A DNA stretch of 64,000 nt from JACCXM01 sp046328335 (GCA_046328335.1 JAXLWU010000001.1:496001-560000); one strand, 5' to 3'; positions 7,816 to 16,580 are shown, counted from the first letter of the stretch. Made by a program: numbers and translations. The notes: generated by a model not told the origin, from the letters alone.

Positions 7816-9447
7816 TTACTGACAGACCCATTCGCTCTTGCGGCCTTGTGACCACATCCAGCCAGCGGCGTTGGCGTTGGCCTTGGGATCGAAGATGTCC
7901 TGATCGCCGAACGGCGTCGATTTCCAGGTGGGGCGGATGAACTGGAAGAGACCGTACGACCCAGAGGGATTCACCGCGTAGGGATCGAGGTTCGATTCGC
8001 AGCGGGCGACGCGCAGCATCGCGGTGCGGGACTGTCCGTAGCGGTCGGCGGCGTCGTAGATGATGTGGATGATCTGATCTTCGCTGTATTGCTTGCCGTC
8101 GCGTCCGCCTTTGTCCGCTTCCGGTTCGGGATCGGCTGGGGTCGAGAGATACTCGTTCGAGACCCACCCGATCTGATCTTTGAAATTGACCCGCTGGAAG
8201 CCATATTCCATCACGCCGGTGAGGACCACCCGTGAACCGGCGGGGATTACGGCAACCGGTTCCTCGTCCGCGCTCGGTCCTGCTCGCAAGCTGAGATCGA
8301 CGACGGTGTAGGCGACGCCAGAGCCGGGACGCGGCGTCCTGGTATCGACCGGCTCCGCGTCCTTGGCGTCGAGGGTTTCATCAACGGAGGCGATGGGATC
8401 GCCGAGTTGATCACGGGCGGACCAGCCGACGACTTCCTTGTAGCGTACCGAGACGTAGCCGTTCTCGAGTTGCCCGGTCTGCTCGACCGCGCTCCCCGCC
8501 GGTACGGTGAAGATCAGCGCGTAATCCGGGCCGGGGCCACTGAAGACCGGCATGTTGACCAGGGAACTGGCCGGTCCTTGCGGGGCGGGATCGGGTGTCG
8601 GCTCCGGAGTCACCTCTGGTTGTGGCGCGGGCGTCTGCGTCGTGTCGGCGTCGCCTTTAGCGGTGCTATCGGATTGAGCGGCCGGCGTTGGACTTGCGCC
8701 CATGTCCGTCGGCGTCATCGTTACCTCCGCCGCCGTTGCGCTATCGACCGGCGGTTGGGAGACGGGCTCGCTCGCGGTGTCGGTTTCGGTGGCGTCGGTT
8801 GTCGCGGCGGCGGTGGACGTCGCCGTCAATTCAGCGTCCAGGGCGCTGGCCACGGCGGGGTCAGGCGCCGGTTCGGTGACCAGGGTCTGCGCGTCAGCGG
8901 GAGCGGTGTCCGTCGGCTCCGCGGCAACCGATTCGGTGGCAGTCGCATCCGGAGACGCCGGTTCCGATGCGATTTCGACGGTGTCGGTGGCGACCGGCTG
9001 CGCCGGTTCGGTTGCTGCCGGCTCGGCTGCCTCAGCAGCAGCCGGCTCCGCGGCAGTTGGGGTCGGCTCGGTCCCGGTCTGGCTGTCGTCGCTGGTTTGT
9101 GCCGATGCCACCTCCTCGCCGGAGGCGGTGAAGCCGCTGTCCGCGGTGGCCTCTTCCGTGGCGACGTCTTTCACGACGGAGAGGGTCTCGCCGACCAGCC
9201 AACCGGTGACACCGCTGACGCTGACCGGGTAGTACTCGTCGACCGGTGGTCCCTCGATCATCACCTCGGTGCCAACGGGCAACAGGGCGACCAACGGTGA
9301 GCCCGGATCAGGCGCTTCATGCAGCGGCGCCTCGATGTTGACCGTCGCATCAGCGGACTGGCCAGCAACAGGCGACCACGGCAGAAACGCAAGCACCGCG
9401 ACGAATGTCAGCGCGGCGCGAAACCACACAAGAACCGACCTGGACAT
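7816..9447 (-). CDS. Secreted SH3-domain protein with C-terminal lytic-transglycosylase-like domain
   Basis: A 543-residue protein from ATG 9447, beginning with a signal peptide (VLVWFRAALTFVAVLAFLPW, then SPVAGQ). A first bacterial SH3 domain spans about residues 35-95 (PDPGSPLVALLPVGTEVMIE). A ~200-residue Ala/Thr/Pro/Glu-rich linker follows. Two more SH3 domains lie at about 310-370 (FSGPGPDYALIFTVPAGSAV) and 400-455 (LRAGPSADEEPVAVIPAGSR). The last ~75 residues (MLRVARCESNLDPYAVNPSG, then SYGLFQFIRPTW) are a transglycosylase-like domain with the catalytic Glu in CESN. It probably binds and cleaves cell-wall glycan outside the membrane. It is a single gene with no close partner. Confidence 0.82.
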   Translation of the reverse strand: MSRSVLVWFRAALTFVAVLAFLPWSPVAGQSADATVNIEAPLHEAPDPGSPLVALLPVGTEVMIEGPPVDEYYPVSVSGVTGWLVGETLSVVKDVATEEATADSGFTASGEEVASAQTSDDSQTGTEPTPTAAEPAAAEAAEPAATEPAQPVATDTVEIASEPASPDATATESVAAEPTDTAPADAQTLVTEPAPDPAVASALDAELTATSTAAATTDATETDTASEPVSQPPVDSATAAEVTMTPTDMGASPTPAAQSDSTAKGDADTTQTPAPQPEVTPEPTPDPAPQGPASSLVNMPVFSGPGPDYALIFTVPAGSAVEQTGQLENGYVSVRYKEVVGWSARDQLGDPIASVDETLDAKDAEPVDTRTPRPGSGVAYTVVDLSLRAGPSADEEPVAVIPAGSRVVLTGVMEYGFQRVNFKDQIGWVSNEYLSTPADPEPEADKGGRDGKQYSEDQIIHIIYDAADRYGQSRTAMLRVARCESNLDPYAVNPSGSYGLFQFIRPTWKSTPFGDQDIFDPKANANAAGWMWSQGRKSEWVCQ

Positions 9448-9634
9448 CGGCGGCGCCCTTCCCTCCACCCCTCGACGGGGTTCCCTGGCAGCCGCGTCAC
9501 CCGGGGGCGACGGCGCACGTGCTCGACCCGTTCCCTCGGCGGGCCGATCGCTCAGTTGTAACGCGAGGTCGGGGGCGTCCGTTTCGGAGTGTACGGACAA
9601 ACCGTACGCGATCGCAAGGTTTAGTACTTCCAGG

Positions 9635-10594
9635 CTATCCGGTCGCCGGCTCCGTCGGGTGCGCGGCGAGGAGCGCCGCGACCTCCTCCAGACTCGGCAG
9701 CGAGACCTGGGCGCCGAGCGAGCAGCAGGCCAGCGCGCCAACGGCGTTGGCGAAGCGACCGATCTCTGGCCACGACCAGCGCTGCGCCATGCCCCAGGCC
9801 ACGCCGGCGACAAACGCATCACCGGCGCCGGTGGGATCGATCGCCGAAACCGGGAACGCCGGGATGTTGAAGCGCTCGTTCTCGGTGATCACGCGGCAAC
9901 CCTCCTCCGCGCGGGTGACCAGCGCGGCCCGCAGGTTCTGACCGCGCATGCGGTGTTGCAAGGCGGCAATGGCGTCGCTCAGGGTCCAGGTTCCGGTGAC
10001 GTAAAGGAGATCACGCTCGTTGCTGACGATGACGTCATGCCGCAACGCAAGGTCAAAGACGTCGGAGGTTTCGCCTTCGACGAGATTTGTGAGGGGACCG
10101 AGCAAGCGAACGGTGGGGACGGTGTGGGCGGGGAGATCGAGGAGCCACCGGCGCAGAGGTCCATCGGCCACGTCGAGAATGACGACGTCGTTCATCAGGA
10201 GATCCGAGATTGCCAGAGGATCGTGTCGGACGAGGGTCGCGCCTTTCTCCCAGTAAACCGTGCGGTCCAGAGGTTGCTGGCTCACGATCATGGTCGCGAG
10301 ATCGGTAATTTCTCCTGGCTTGACGACGAGCCACTCCGTGTTCACGTTCTCGGCGGCCAACGCCGCACGAACCTCTACGCCGCGCTGGTCGTCGCCAATC
10401 GCGGCGGCGATCGCTACCTGACCGCCGAGCCGGGCGAGCGCCACAGCGGTGTTCCCGGTGTTGCCGCCCGGCGCCGAGATTTCTTCAGACACGATGGCCA
10501 TGCCGCCCGCCGCCGGATAGGTCTCGACGGCGAGCAAGCGATCCCAGGAGACGAGACCGATACAGGCAAAACGCGGGTGACGGTTCGGCATCAT
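9635..10594 (-). CDS. PfkB-family carbohydrate kinase
   Basis: A 319-residue ribokinase-fold sugar kinase. The N-terminal signature region reads APGGNTGNTAVALARLGGQV. The C-terminal signature reads AIDPTGAGDAFVAGVAWGMA, with the catalytic Asp in DPTGAGDAF. The start at 10594 overlaps the stop of the upstream cyclase gene by 4 nt, so the two are translationally coupled. The substrate (sugar, nucleoside or sugar alcohol) cannot be told. The pairing with a cyclase/formamidase-type hydrolase suggests a short catabolic route, but this is inferred. Confidence 0.88.
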   Translation of the reverse strand: MMPNRHPRFACIGLVSWDRLLAVETYPAAGGMAIVSEEISAPGGNTGNTAVALARLGGQVAIAAAIGDDQRGVEVRAALAAENVNTEWLVVKPGEITDLATMIVSQQPLDRTVYWEKGATLVRHDPLAISDLLMNDVVILDVADGPLRRWLLDLPAHTVPTVRLLGPLTNLVEGETSDVFDLALRHDVIVSNERDLLYVTGTWTLSDAIAALQHRMRGQNLRAALVTRAEEGCRVITENERFNIPAFPVSAIDPTGAGDAFVAGVAWGMAQRWSWPEIGRFANAVGALACCSLGAQVSLPSLEEVAALLAAHPTEPATG

Positions 10595-11262
10595 GGTCGC
10601 TCCAGCACCACCCGCGCCGGCGCACCGTCGCAGGCGGACAATTTCAAGGGAAGGCAGGTGAGCCGGTAGGGTCCGGACGAGACGTGGGAGAGATCGATCG
10701 TTTCGATGATCAACACGTCGTTCCCGAGCAGGATCTGGTGCGTCTCGATGTTGCGTTCCCCGAATGGGCCGACTGAGAGATAGTCGATACCGACCAGGTT
10801 GATGCCCTGCGCCACGATCCAGCGCGCGGCGTCAGGAAGTACGGCGACGTAATCCTCCCGAAATGGCAACAATGACACGCCATCCCAACTGGCCCACTCG
10901 CGGGAGTTGCGGGTATGGAGGAGCAGACGTGCGACGCCGGAGGGAACACCGGCCGTCTCCAGGTCAGCGACACCGATCTGGTCGATCTCGTCCGGGATGC
11001 GCGCCACGAAACAGGGACCATTCCAGCGGGAAAGGGGAATCTCATCCAGGCGGCGGCCGTTGTCGATGAAGTGCCAGTTGGCGTCGACGTGGGTTCCGGC
11101 GTGGCTCGTCAGTGCGAGAAGGGTCACGTTGCTCGGCGCCCCCTGCGCGATGCGTCGCAGCGGGTCCATGACGACCGGGCGATGCGTCGGCCAGACCCGG
11201 ATGCCAGGACTGCACGGGATGGTCACGTCGATGATTTCGGGATCGGACGGCGGAATTGACAC
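10591..11262 (-). CDS. Cyclase family protein (kynurenine formamidase-like metal hydrolase)
   Basis: A 223-residue protein taken from GTG 11262, which has AGGGAGGGCC directly upstream. Upstream in-frame ATGs at 11322 and beyond would run under the divergent acyl-CoA dehydrogenase region. The family metal motif HxGTHxDxxxH is present as SHAGTHVDANWHF. Later, WASWDGVSLL and LVGIDYLSVGPFGERNIETH match the cyclase fold. Members hydrolyse amide or lactone bonds (for example N-formylkynurenine). It overlaps the PfkB gene by 4 nt. Actual substrate unknown. Confidence 0.83.
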   Translation of the reverse strand: MSIPPSDPEIIDVTIPCSPGIRVWPTHRPVVMDPLRRIAQGAPSNVTLLALTSHAGTHVDANWHFIDNGRRLDEIPLSRWNGPCFVARIPDEIDQIGVADLETAGVPSGVARLLLHTRNSREWASWDGVSLLPFREDYVAVLPDAARWIVAQGINLVGIDYLSVGPFGERNIETHQILLGNDVLIIETIDLSHVSSGPYRLTCLPLKLSACDGAPARVVLERP

Positions 11263-11364
11263 GGCCCTCCCTGACCAAGCGGGGAGTACCTCCCCACGGT
11301 GTCGCCTCACGAACCGTATCATGCCGTCACAGGCAGCGTGCATGTCAAGCAGGGAGCAGGAGAC

Positions 11365-12534
11365 GTGGTAGCGACGGAAGGGACAGGTGCGTCCGACATA
11401 CGGCAACGGGCACGGGCGCTGGCCGACGACCTTCGCCCGTACGAATCGCGGGTGGAAGACGCGGCGGACGCCGTCCCCACGGCGCTGGAGCGGGAAATCG
11501 TCGGCAGGTGCGTCCTGTCGGGACTCTTCGCGCCCAACCTGCCCTGGAATATGGGCGGGGCGGGGCTCTCGCTACGGGAGCAGGTCATCGTCGAAGAGGA
11601 GTTGGGTGGACTCACCAACTGGCTCTGGGCGGCGCTCTGGCGGCCGCCGAACGTGCTGGTGCATGCCACCCCCGCGCAGCAGGAGCGCTATGTCGGACCG
11701 TACACCCGGGGCGAAGCACGGGGCTGCTACGCCATCACCGAGCCTGGCGCGGGATCGGACGTTTCGCACCTGCAAACCGTGGCCAGGCGGGATAGCGGCG
11801 GCTGGCGGATTACCGGGGAAAAGTGGTTCGTCACGGGAGGGGACGTCGCGCGCTTCGTTCTGGTGGTGGCTATGGCCGAGACGACCGACGGATCGACGCC
11901 GACGATCTTTTTCGTCGATCGTGATGCCCCCGGCGTCTCCTGGGGCCGGCATCCGAGATTCACCAACCACGCCCTGTACGGGCACCCTGAACTGACGCTT
12001 ACCGAGGTCCGGGTGACAGCAGAGGAGATCCTCGGCGGCGTAGGAGGTGGGATCAGCCTGACCCTGGACTGGTTTCGCGAGGAACGGTTGATGATCGCCG
12101 CCCGTTGCGTCGGCGCGGCCAGACGCTGTCTCGAACTCGCCCACGCCTGGACACAGGAGCGAGAAGCGTTTGGCAACCGGATCGGCGAGTATCAGGGGAT
12201 GCAGTGGCTGCTGGCCGACAGCGCGACCGAGCTGGCGGCCGCCCGGGCGCTTCTCTACCAGACCGTCGGCGCCATCGAAGGGGGGCTCGATCCCAAGGTG
12301 GCGCATGGTCAGGCGGCGATGGTCAAACTCTTTGCCTCGGAGATGGTCGGCCGCGTCGCCGATCGCGCGGTACAAGTCTTCGGGGGGCGCGGCTACATGC
12401 GCGAGAACCCCGTCGAGCGTCTCTGGCGCGATACCCGGATCGACCGCATCTGGGAAGGGACGAGCGAGATGCAGCGCCTGATCGTGGCGCGGGCGCTCGA
12501 TCGCCGTGGGCTTGGTTCCCTGATCGATGGCTGA
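11365..12534 (+). CDS. Acyl-CoA dehydrogenase
   Basis: A 389-residue flavoprotein from GTG 11365, with AGGGAGCAGGAG upstream; an in-frame start at 11299 is less likely. Visible family landmarks are CYAITEPGAGSDVSHLQT, ITGEKWFVTGGDVARF, REAFGNRIGEYQGMQWLLAD and VQVFGGRGYMRENPVERLWR. The catalytic Glu region is IWEGTSEMQRLIVARAL. It oxidises an acyl-CoA to the enoyl-CoA, passing electrons to an electron-transfer flavoprotein. It overlaps the following ADP-forming acyl-CoA synthetase by 8 nt, so the pair likely activate and then desaturate the same acid. Chain specificity unknown. Confidence 0.92.
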   Translation: MVATEGTGASDIRQRARALADDLRPYESRVEDAADAVPTALEREIVGRCVLSGLFAPNLPWNMGGAGLSLREQVIVEEELGGLTNWLWAALWRPPNVLVHATPAQQERYVGPYTRGEARGCYAITEPGAGSDVSHLQTVARRDSGGWRITGEKWFVTGGDVARFVLVVAMAETTDGSTPTIFFVDRDAPGVSWGRHPRFTNHALYGHPELTLTEVRVTAEEILGGVGGGISLTLDWFREERLMIAARCVGAARRCLELAHAWTQEREAFGNRIGEYQGMQWLLADSATELAAARALLYQTVGAIEGGLDPKVAHGQAAMVKLFASEMVGRVADRAVQVFGGRGYMRENPVERLWRDTRIDRIWEGTSEMQRLIVARALDRRGLGSLIDG

Positions 12535-14623
12535 GGAACACGGGCAGCGGCCCTCGCTGGCGCCGCTGCTGCGGGCGCGGTCATTCGCGGTCGTCGGCGC
12601 CAGTGCCACGCCGGACACCTTCGGCAGCGCGCTCTGGCGACAACTTCGCGACGGCGATCACGGCGGCGCGGTCTACCCGGTCAACCCTGGCCGCTCCGAG
12701 ATCGATGGCGCGCCCTGCTACCCCTCGCTCGCCGCGTTGCCGGAACCGGTCGATTGCGCGCTCCTCGCGGTGTCCGACGCGCGAGTGGAGGAGTCGCTGC
12801 GCGCCGTTGCCGAGGCAAGGATTCCCGCGGCGGTCATCTTCGGGGGCTTGCCGGTTCCGGGGGATGAGTCACCGCTGCCAGAGCGGTTGCGGGCGATCGC
12901 GGGGGAGGCGGGGATCACGCTGCTTGGCGGCAACGCGATGGGGTTCTACAACGCGGTAGACCGCCTCTATGTCTCCGGTTACCCGCCCCAGACGCGGCCG
13001 CCCGCGGACGGAATCGGGTTCATCAGCCACAGTGGGTCGACTTTTTCCGCATTTGCCAACAACCAGCGCGGGCTGCGCTTTTCCTACCTGATCTCGCCAG
13101 GACAGGAACTCGTTCTCACCGCGGCCGATTTCCTCTGGTTCCTGCTGGAGCAGCCGGAGACGCGCGTTGTCGGCCTCTTCCTGGAAACAGTGCGCGATCC
13201 GGAGCGGTTTGTCGCTGCCCTGGCGGAATCGGCACGACGAAAAATTCCGGTCGTGGTGCTCAAGGTCGGAACATCGGAGCAGGGCCGCGCGATGACCATG
13301 GCGCACAGCGGCGCCCTGGCGGGATCGGACGCGGCGTTTGCCGCGGTGTGCGACCGCTGGCACGTCATCCAGGTGCGGTCGCTCGATGAAATGGCGGACA
13401 CGCTGGAACTACTGGCGGCGCCGGTGCGGCCCCGGGGAGGCGGTCTGGCCCTGGGCGGCGATTCCGGAGGGGAGCGGGCGTTGATTGTCGATCGCGCCGC
13501 CGAGATCGGCGTGCCATGGGCGGTGGTCTCCGACGAAACACTGGCGACGATCGGTTCCGTGCTCGATCCCGGCCTGGAACCGGCGAACCCGCTCGATTTG
13601 TGGGGGAGCGGACATGACTGGCAGCAGGTGTACGAGACTTGTCTCGGCGCCCTGGCGCGCGACCCGGCGACCGGGATGATCGTACTGGCGGTCGATCTCG
13701 TTCCCGGCAGCCGCCTCGTTCCGGGCTACTGCGAGGCGATCGAGCGGGTCGCGGCGGAGACGGGAACGCCCGCGGCGGTGATGGGGAATCTGACCGCCGC
13801 GATCGATCCAATCGCCGCGGGCTGGCTGCGGGAGCATGGTATTCCTGTCCTGATGGGGACCGATACCGGTCTTGCCGCGATTCGTCACCTGCTGGAGTGG
13901 CGCCCCGCGGAGCCTGACTGGGATTTCGCGCGGTTCAATGCGGCACGGAGCGAGAGGTGGCGGGAGGTGATCGGCGATCGCACCCAGCCTCTCGATGAAA
14001 TCGAATCAAAGGCCGTGCTCGCCGACTGGGGCATACCGACTGTGTCGGAGCGAGTAGTCGACGGCGCGGCAGCAGCTGCCGCCGCGGCGGAGATGCTCGG
14101 CTGGCCGGTGGTGCTCAAGACCGCCGCGCCAGGGCTCATCCACAAGAGCGACGCGGGGGGAGTGAAACTGGGGCTGGCGGAGAGGGCGGAGGTGGTGGCC
14201 GCCTACGCCGAGTTGAACGAGCGCTTTGGTCCACGCGTCGTCGTGCAGCGGCACGTTTCGGCAACAGGGCGGGTAGAACTCTTTCTCGGTGTGAGCCGCG
14301 ATCCGCAATTCGGCCCGCTGGTGACTGTGGGTCTGGGTGGCATTTGGGTCGAAGTGCTGCGCGATGTCCGGAATGTACTCCCGCCGATCGACGCCGCGGC
14401 GGCGCGGCGGCTGCTCCTTTCGCTCCGCGCCGCGCCACTCCTGCGGGGAGCGCGAGGAGCGCCGCCGGTCGATCTCCCGGCGCTGGCGACGACGATCGCC
14501 TCGTTCAGCCGCATGGCCGCATCGCTCGGCGACGTGATCGAGCAGATCGATGTCAACCCGCTTCTGGCCGGCCCGGAAGGCGTGGTGGCGGTCGATGCGG
14601 TGATCGTGCCACGGCGTTCTTAG
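12527..14623 (+). CDS. Acetate/acyl-CoA synthetase (ADP-forming), alpha and beta domains fused
   Basis: A 698-residue protein with the usual ADP-forming order. A CoA-binding Rossmann domain is at about residues 12-125 (SFAVVGASATPDTFGSALWR). Two succinyl-CoA-ligase-like domains follow (GIGFISHSGSTFSAFANNQR; AMTMAHSGALAGSDAAFAAV, where the catalytic His of the family lies in the MAHSG region). A C-terminal ATP-grasp domain runs from about 485 (WPVVLKTAAPGLIHKSDAGG, then VKLGL). It makes acyl-CoA from acid, CoA and ATP, or the reverse. It starts 8 nt inside the acyl-CoA dehydrogenase gene. Substrate not determinable. Confidence 0.9.
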   Translation: MAEEHGQRPSLAPLLRARSFAVVGASATPDTFGSALWRQLRDGDHGGAVYPVNPGRSEIDGAPCYPSLAALPEPVDCALLAVSDARVEESLRAVAEARIPAAVIFGGLPVPGDESPLPERLRAIAGEAGITLLGGNAMGFYNAVDRLYVSGYPPQTRPPADGIGFISHSGSTFSAFANNQRGLRFSYLISPGQELVLTAADFLWFLLEQPETRVVGLFLETVRDPERFVAALAESARRKIPVVVLKVGTSEQGRAMTMAHSGALAGSDAAFAAVCDRWHVIQVRSLDEMADTLELLAAPVRPRGGGLALGGDSGGERALIVDRAAEIGVPWAVVSDETLATIGSVLDPGLEPANPLDLWGSGHDWQQVYETCLGALARDPATGMIVLAVDLVPGSRLVPGYCEAIERVAAETGTPAAVMGNLTAAIDPIAAGWLREHGIPVLMGTDTGLAAIRHLLEWRPAEPDWDFARFNAARSERWREVIGDRTQPLDEIESKAVLADWGIPTVSERVVDGAAAAAAAAEMLGWPVVLKTAAPGLIHKSDAGGVKLGLAERAEVVAAYAELNERFGPRVVVQRHVSATGRVELFLGVSRDPQFGPLVTVGLGGIWVEVLRDVRNVLPPIDAAAARRLLLSLRAAPLLRGARGAPPVDLPALATTIASFSRMAASLGDVIEQIDVNPLLAGPEGVVAVDAVIVPRRS

Positions 14624-14681
14624 TTTTCCATCGCCGCAATCACAGGTGACCAGGGGAAGTATGGTGGTTTCGCCGCGTGAA

Positions 14682-14783
14682 CCCTCACCCCAACCCTGGC
14701 TCCCTCCCAAGCCTCCCTCCGCCGGAGGGAGGGGTCGCCCTCCGGGGAGGGAGGAGTCTCCTGTCGAGCCGTGAGAGGGGCTT
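14682..14783. repeat. Palindromic repeat, CCCTCACCCCAA...GAGAGGGGC family (long copy)
   Basis: Begins CCCTCACCCCAACCC and ends GTGAGAGGGGCTTC, with an inner GGAGGGAGGGG/CCCTCCCTCC stem. Related copies occur at 16458, 18692, 18758, 42754, 42820 and 42941. It fills the gap between the acyl-CoA synthetase gene and the T-box promoter; nothing else is visible at 14624-14868. Confidence 0.6.
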
Positions 14784-14869
14784 CTGTCTCGATTGGTGCC
14801 GTCCCAAGCCGGTGACGATGCTCGATTTCAGCCATCCCTCCCCAATTTCCGCAATCAGGGGTGAGGGGC

Positions 14870-14898
14870 TTGACGTGGTCACATCGACTTGATAGGGT
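14870..14898 (+). promoter_or_regulatory. Probable sigma-70-type promoter of the T-box/dapA transcript
   Basis: TTGACG at 14870-14875 and TAGGGT at 14893-14898, separated by 17 nt. They sit just ahead of the first T-box nucleotides, which is where the leader promoter should be. Confidence 0.6.
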
Positions 14899-14899
14899 A

Positions 14900-15212
14900 C
14901 GCCTACAACCGAAGAGCGAAGCATTGACGAGGACGAGTACCCGGCGCGAGCGGGCCAGAGAACCGCGGTAGCTGCAAAGCGGGACCAGGGCCGCCGGCGA
15001 ACAAGACCTCCGAGCTCCGCCCCGAACGCACAGGTGATGTGCCAGTAGGCGGCGGCGGGCGCCCGCAGGGGCGAACAGGCTCCCGTTACCGAGTCGCCGC
15101 ATCGCGCATCGACGCTGTGCGGGCCAAGGTGGCCGGTGTGACTGGTCACGAAGTGGGGTGGTACCACGGGCATGACACCGCTCGTCCCCTGACCAGGGGC
15201 GGCGGTTTTTTT
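14900..15212 (+). ncRNA. T-box riboswitch (tRNA-sensing leader) upstream of dapA
   Basis: Several conserved T-box elements appear in the right order. The Stem I specifier-loop motif GAGGACGAGTA is at about 14929-14939. CAGAGAACCGCGG and AGCTGC follow in the distal part of Stem I. CCCGTTAC (about 15082) is the usual linker motif before Stem III. The hallmark TGGTACCACG is at 15159-15168, inside AGTGGGGTGGTACCACGGG, and pairs with the tRNA acceptor end. A terminator with seven Ts follows. The 3' side of the specifier loop reads GAACAAGACC, so AAG (15003-15005, lysine) is the best specifier codon, consistent with lysine genes downstream; AAC (Asn) is the alternative. The codon assignment is inferred from pairing CCGGCG with CGCCGG and GAGG with CCTC. 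Confidence 0.88.
15178..15212 (+). terminator. Intrinsic terminator of the T-box leader
   Basis: CCGC(T)CG(T)CCCCT, loop GACC, then AGGGGCGGCGG, followed by TTTTTTT. It is mutually exclusive with the TGGTACCACG antiterminator arm. Confidence 0.8.
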
Positions 15213-15273
15213 GTGCCGATGCATCCCTGGGAAACGCGCGGTGTCGCGGCGAAACGACGGCCGGGAGGCCACG

Positions 15274-15366
15274 ATGATTCGCAACCCGCGACGGTTACAC
15301 CTCGAATCCTTCCTCCATCCGGAAGCAATCCGCGCCAAGCGGCTGGCGCCACGGCGAGTGCCGTAG
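15274..15366 (+). CDS. Possible 30-residue small ORF between T-box terminator and dapA
   Basis: ATG 15274 is preceded by GGGAGG at 5 nt and runs 30 codons to TAG. The product (MIRNPRRLHLESFLHPEAIR...) is basic, with no signal peptide or amino-acid run that would make it an obvious attenuation leader. It lies on the dapA transcript after the terminator, so it would be made only on read-through. A chance ORF is quite possible; the good ribosome site is the only support. The remaining leader up to 15476 holds an imperfect hairpin at about 15416-15443. Confidence 0.3.
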   Translation: MIRNPRRLHLESFLHPEAIRAKRLAPRRVP

Positions 15367-15476
15367 GCGCCTGATTCGCCAGTCGTTTTCAACCGATACC
15401 TTTCAGATCGACGGTCCTTGTGCCCCACCGGGGTGGGTGCAAGGGTGGCGTATCGCATTGGCAGGAGCGCAATCCC

Positions 15477-16424
15477 ATGTTGACCACGACTACGACGACC
15501 ACCACGACCACGACACTGCAGCGGCAGTTGACCGGATGCTACACGGCGTTGATCACCCCCTTCCGGGATGGACGAATCGATGAACCGGCGCTGGAGGCGC
15601 TGGTCGAACGGCAGATCGCGGGCGGCGTTTCCGGGCTGGTGCCGTGCGGCACCACCGGTGAGGCCCCGGCGCTGACTGCCGCCGAGTGGGATCGCGTCGT
15701 CGGCATCGTCGTCGCCGCCGCGCACGGCCGGGTGCCGGTGCTCGCGGGCACCGGCTCCAACAACACCGCCGCGGTGATCGAGCGCACGGCGCGCGCGCGA
15801 TCGTTCGGCGCCGACGGCGCGTTGATCGTGACCCCGTACTACAACCGGCCGACGCAGGATGGCCTGTACCGCCACTTTGCGGCGATCGCCGATGCCGTGG
15901 AACTGCCGATCGTGCTGTACAACGTTCCAGGGCGTACCGGGGTGAATCTTCTACCGGAGACCGTCGTGCGGCTGGCCGAGATCCCGGGGATCATCGGGAT
16001 CAAGGAAGCCAGCGGCTCGATGGACCAGGCGAGCCAGATCGTGCGCGAGGCTCCGGATGCGTTCGTGGTTCTTTCCGGTGACGATTCCCTGACCTTGCCG
16101 ATGATGGGGATCGGCGGCCGCGGCATCATTTCGGTCGTTTCTAATATCGTGCCGGATGCGGTCTCGGCGCTGACTGCCGCCGCGGCGGCAGGTGATTTCG
16201 CGACCGCCCGCGCGATGCACCTGGCCCTGTTCGATCTCTGCCGGGCGATGTTCGTGGAAACCAATCCGGTTCCGGTAAAGGCCGCCGCGGCGTTGCTTGG
16301 GTACTGCGCGCCGGATGTCCGCCTGCCGCTGGCGCCCTTGAGTGAATCGGCGCAGCGGCGGGTGGAGGCGGCGCTGGCGGCCTGGCAGACGACGCAGGCA
16401 GCGACGGGGCGGATTGCGGCGTAG
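15477..16424 (+). CDS. dapA: 4-hydroxy-tetrahydrodipicolinate synthase
   Basis: A 315-residue (beta/alpha)8 aldolase that condenses pyruvate with aspartate semialdehyde, the first committed step of lysine and diaminopimelate synthesis. ATG 15477 follows CAGGAG. Visible features are TALITPFRDGRIDEPALEAL, LVPCGTTGEAPALTAAEWDR, the catalytic Tyr in VTPYYNRPTQDGLYRHF, and the Schiff-base Lys in GIIGIKEASGSM. The protein begins with a run of eleven threonines encoded by mixed ACN codons, absent from usual DapA. The T-box upstream and dapB 156 bp downstream make a small lysine operon. Confidence 0.95.
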   Translation: MLTTTTTTTTTTTLQRQLTGCYTALITPFRDGRIDEPALEALVERQIAGGVSGLVPCGTTGEAPALTAAEWDRVVGIVVAAAHGRVPVLAGTGSNNTAAVIERTARARSFGADGALIVTPYYNRPTQDGLYRHFAAIADAVELPIVLYNVPGRTGVNLLPETVVRLAEIPGIIGIKEASGSMDQASQIVREAPDAFVVLSGDDSLTLPMMGIGGRGIISVVSNIVPDAVSALTAAAAAGDFATARAMHLALFDLCRAMFVETNPVPVKAAAALLGYCAPDVRLPLAPLSESAQRRVEAALAAWQTTQAATGRIAA

Positions 16425-16457
16425 GTTTTGGTAATGGCCGCGGTCTCCCGGCGTGAG

Positions 16458-16500
16458 CCCTCACCCCAACCCCTCTCCCTGAGCGCAGGGAGAGGGGCTC
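16458..16500. repeat. Palindromic repeat, CCCTCACCCCAA family
   Basis: CCCTCACCCCAACCCCTCTCC, a short loop, then GGGAGAGGGGCTC. It lies in the dapA-dapB gap. Confidence 0.65.
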
Positions 16501-16580
16501 CTGGTAATGAGGCATGCCTGGACCGGGAGACGGTTCACTGGTCTTCCGTGTGACCGGATGCAGATGCGGGAGTTGGAACG

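Noticed and set aside
8407..9300. Plus-strand Gly/Arg-rich frames (298 and 176 codons)
   Set aside because: Shadows of the low-complexity Ala/Thr/Pro linker in the SH3 protein.
9269..10669. Plus-strand open frame of 466 codons opposite the SH3 and PfkB genes
   Set aside because: Spans two real genes on the other strand and shows no family pattern.
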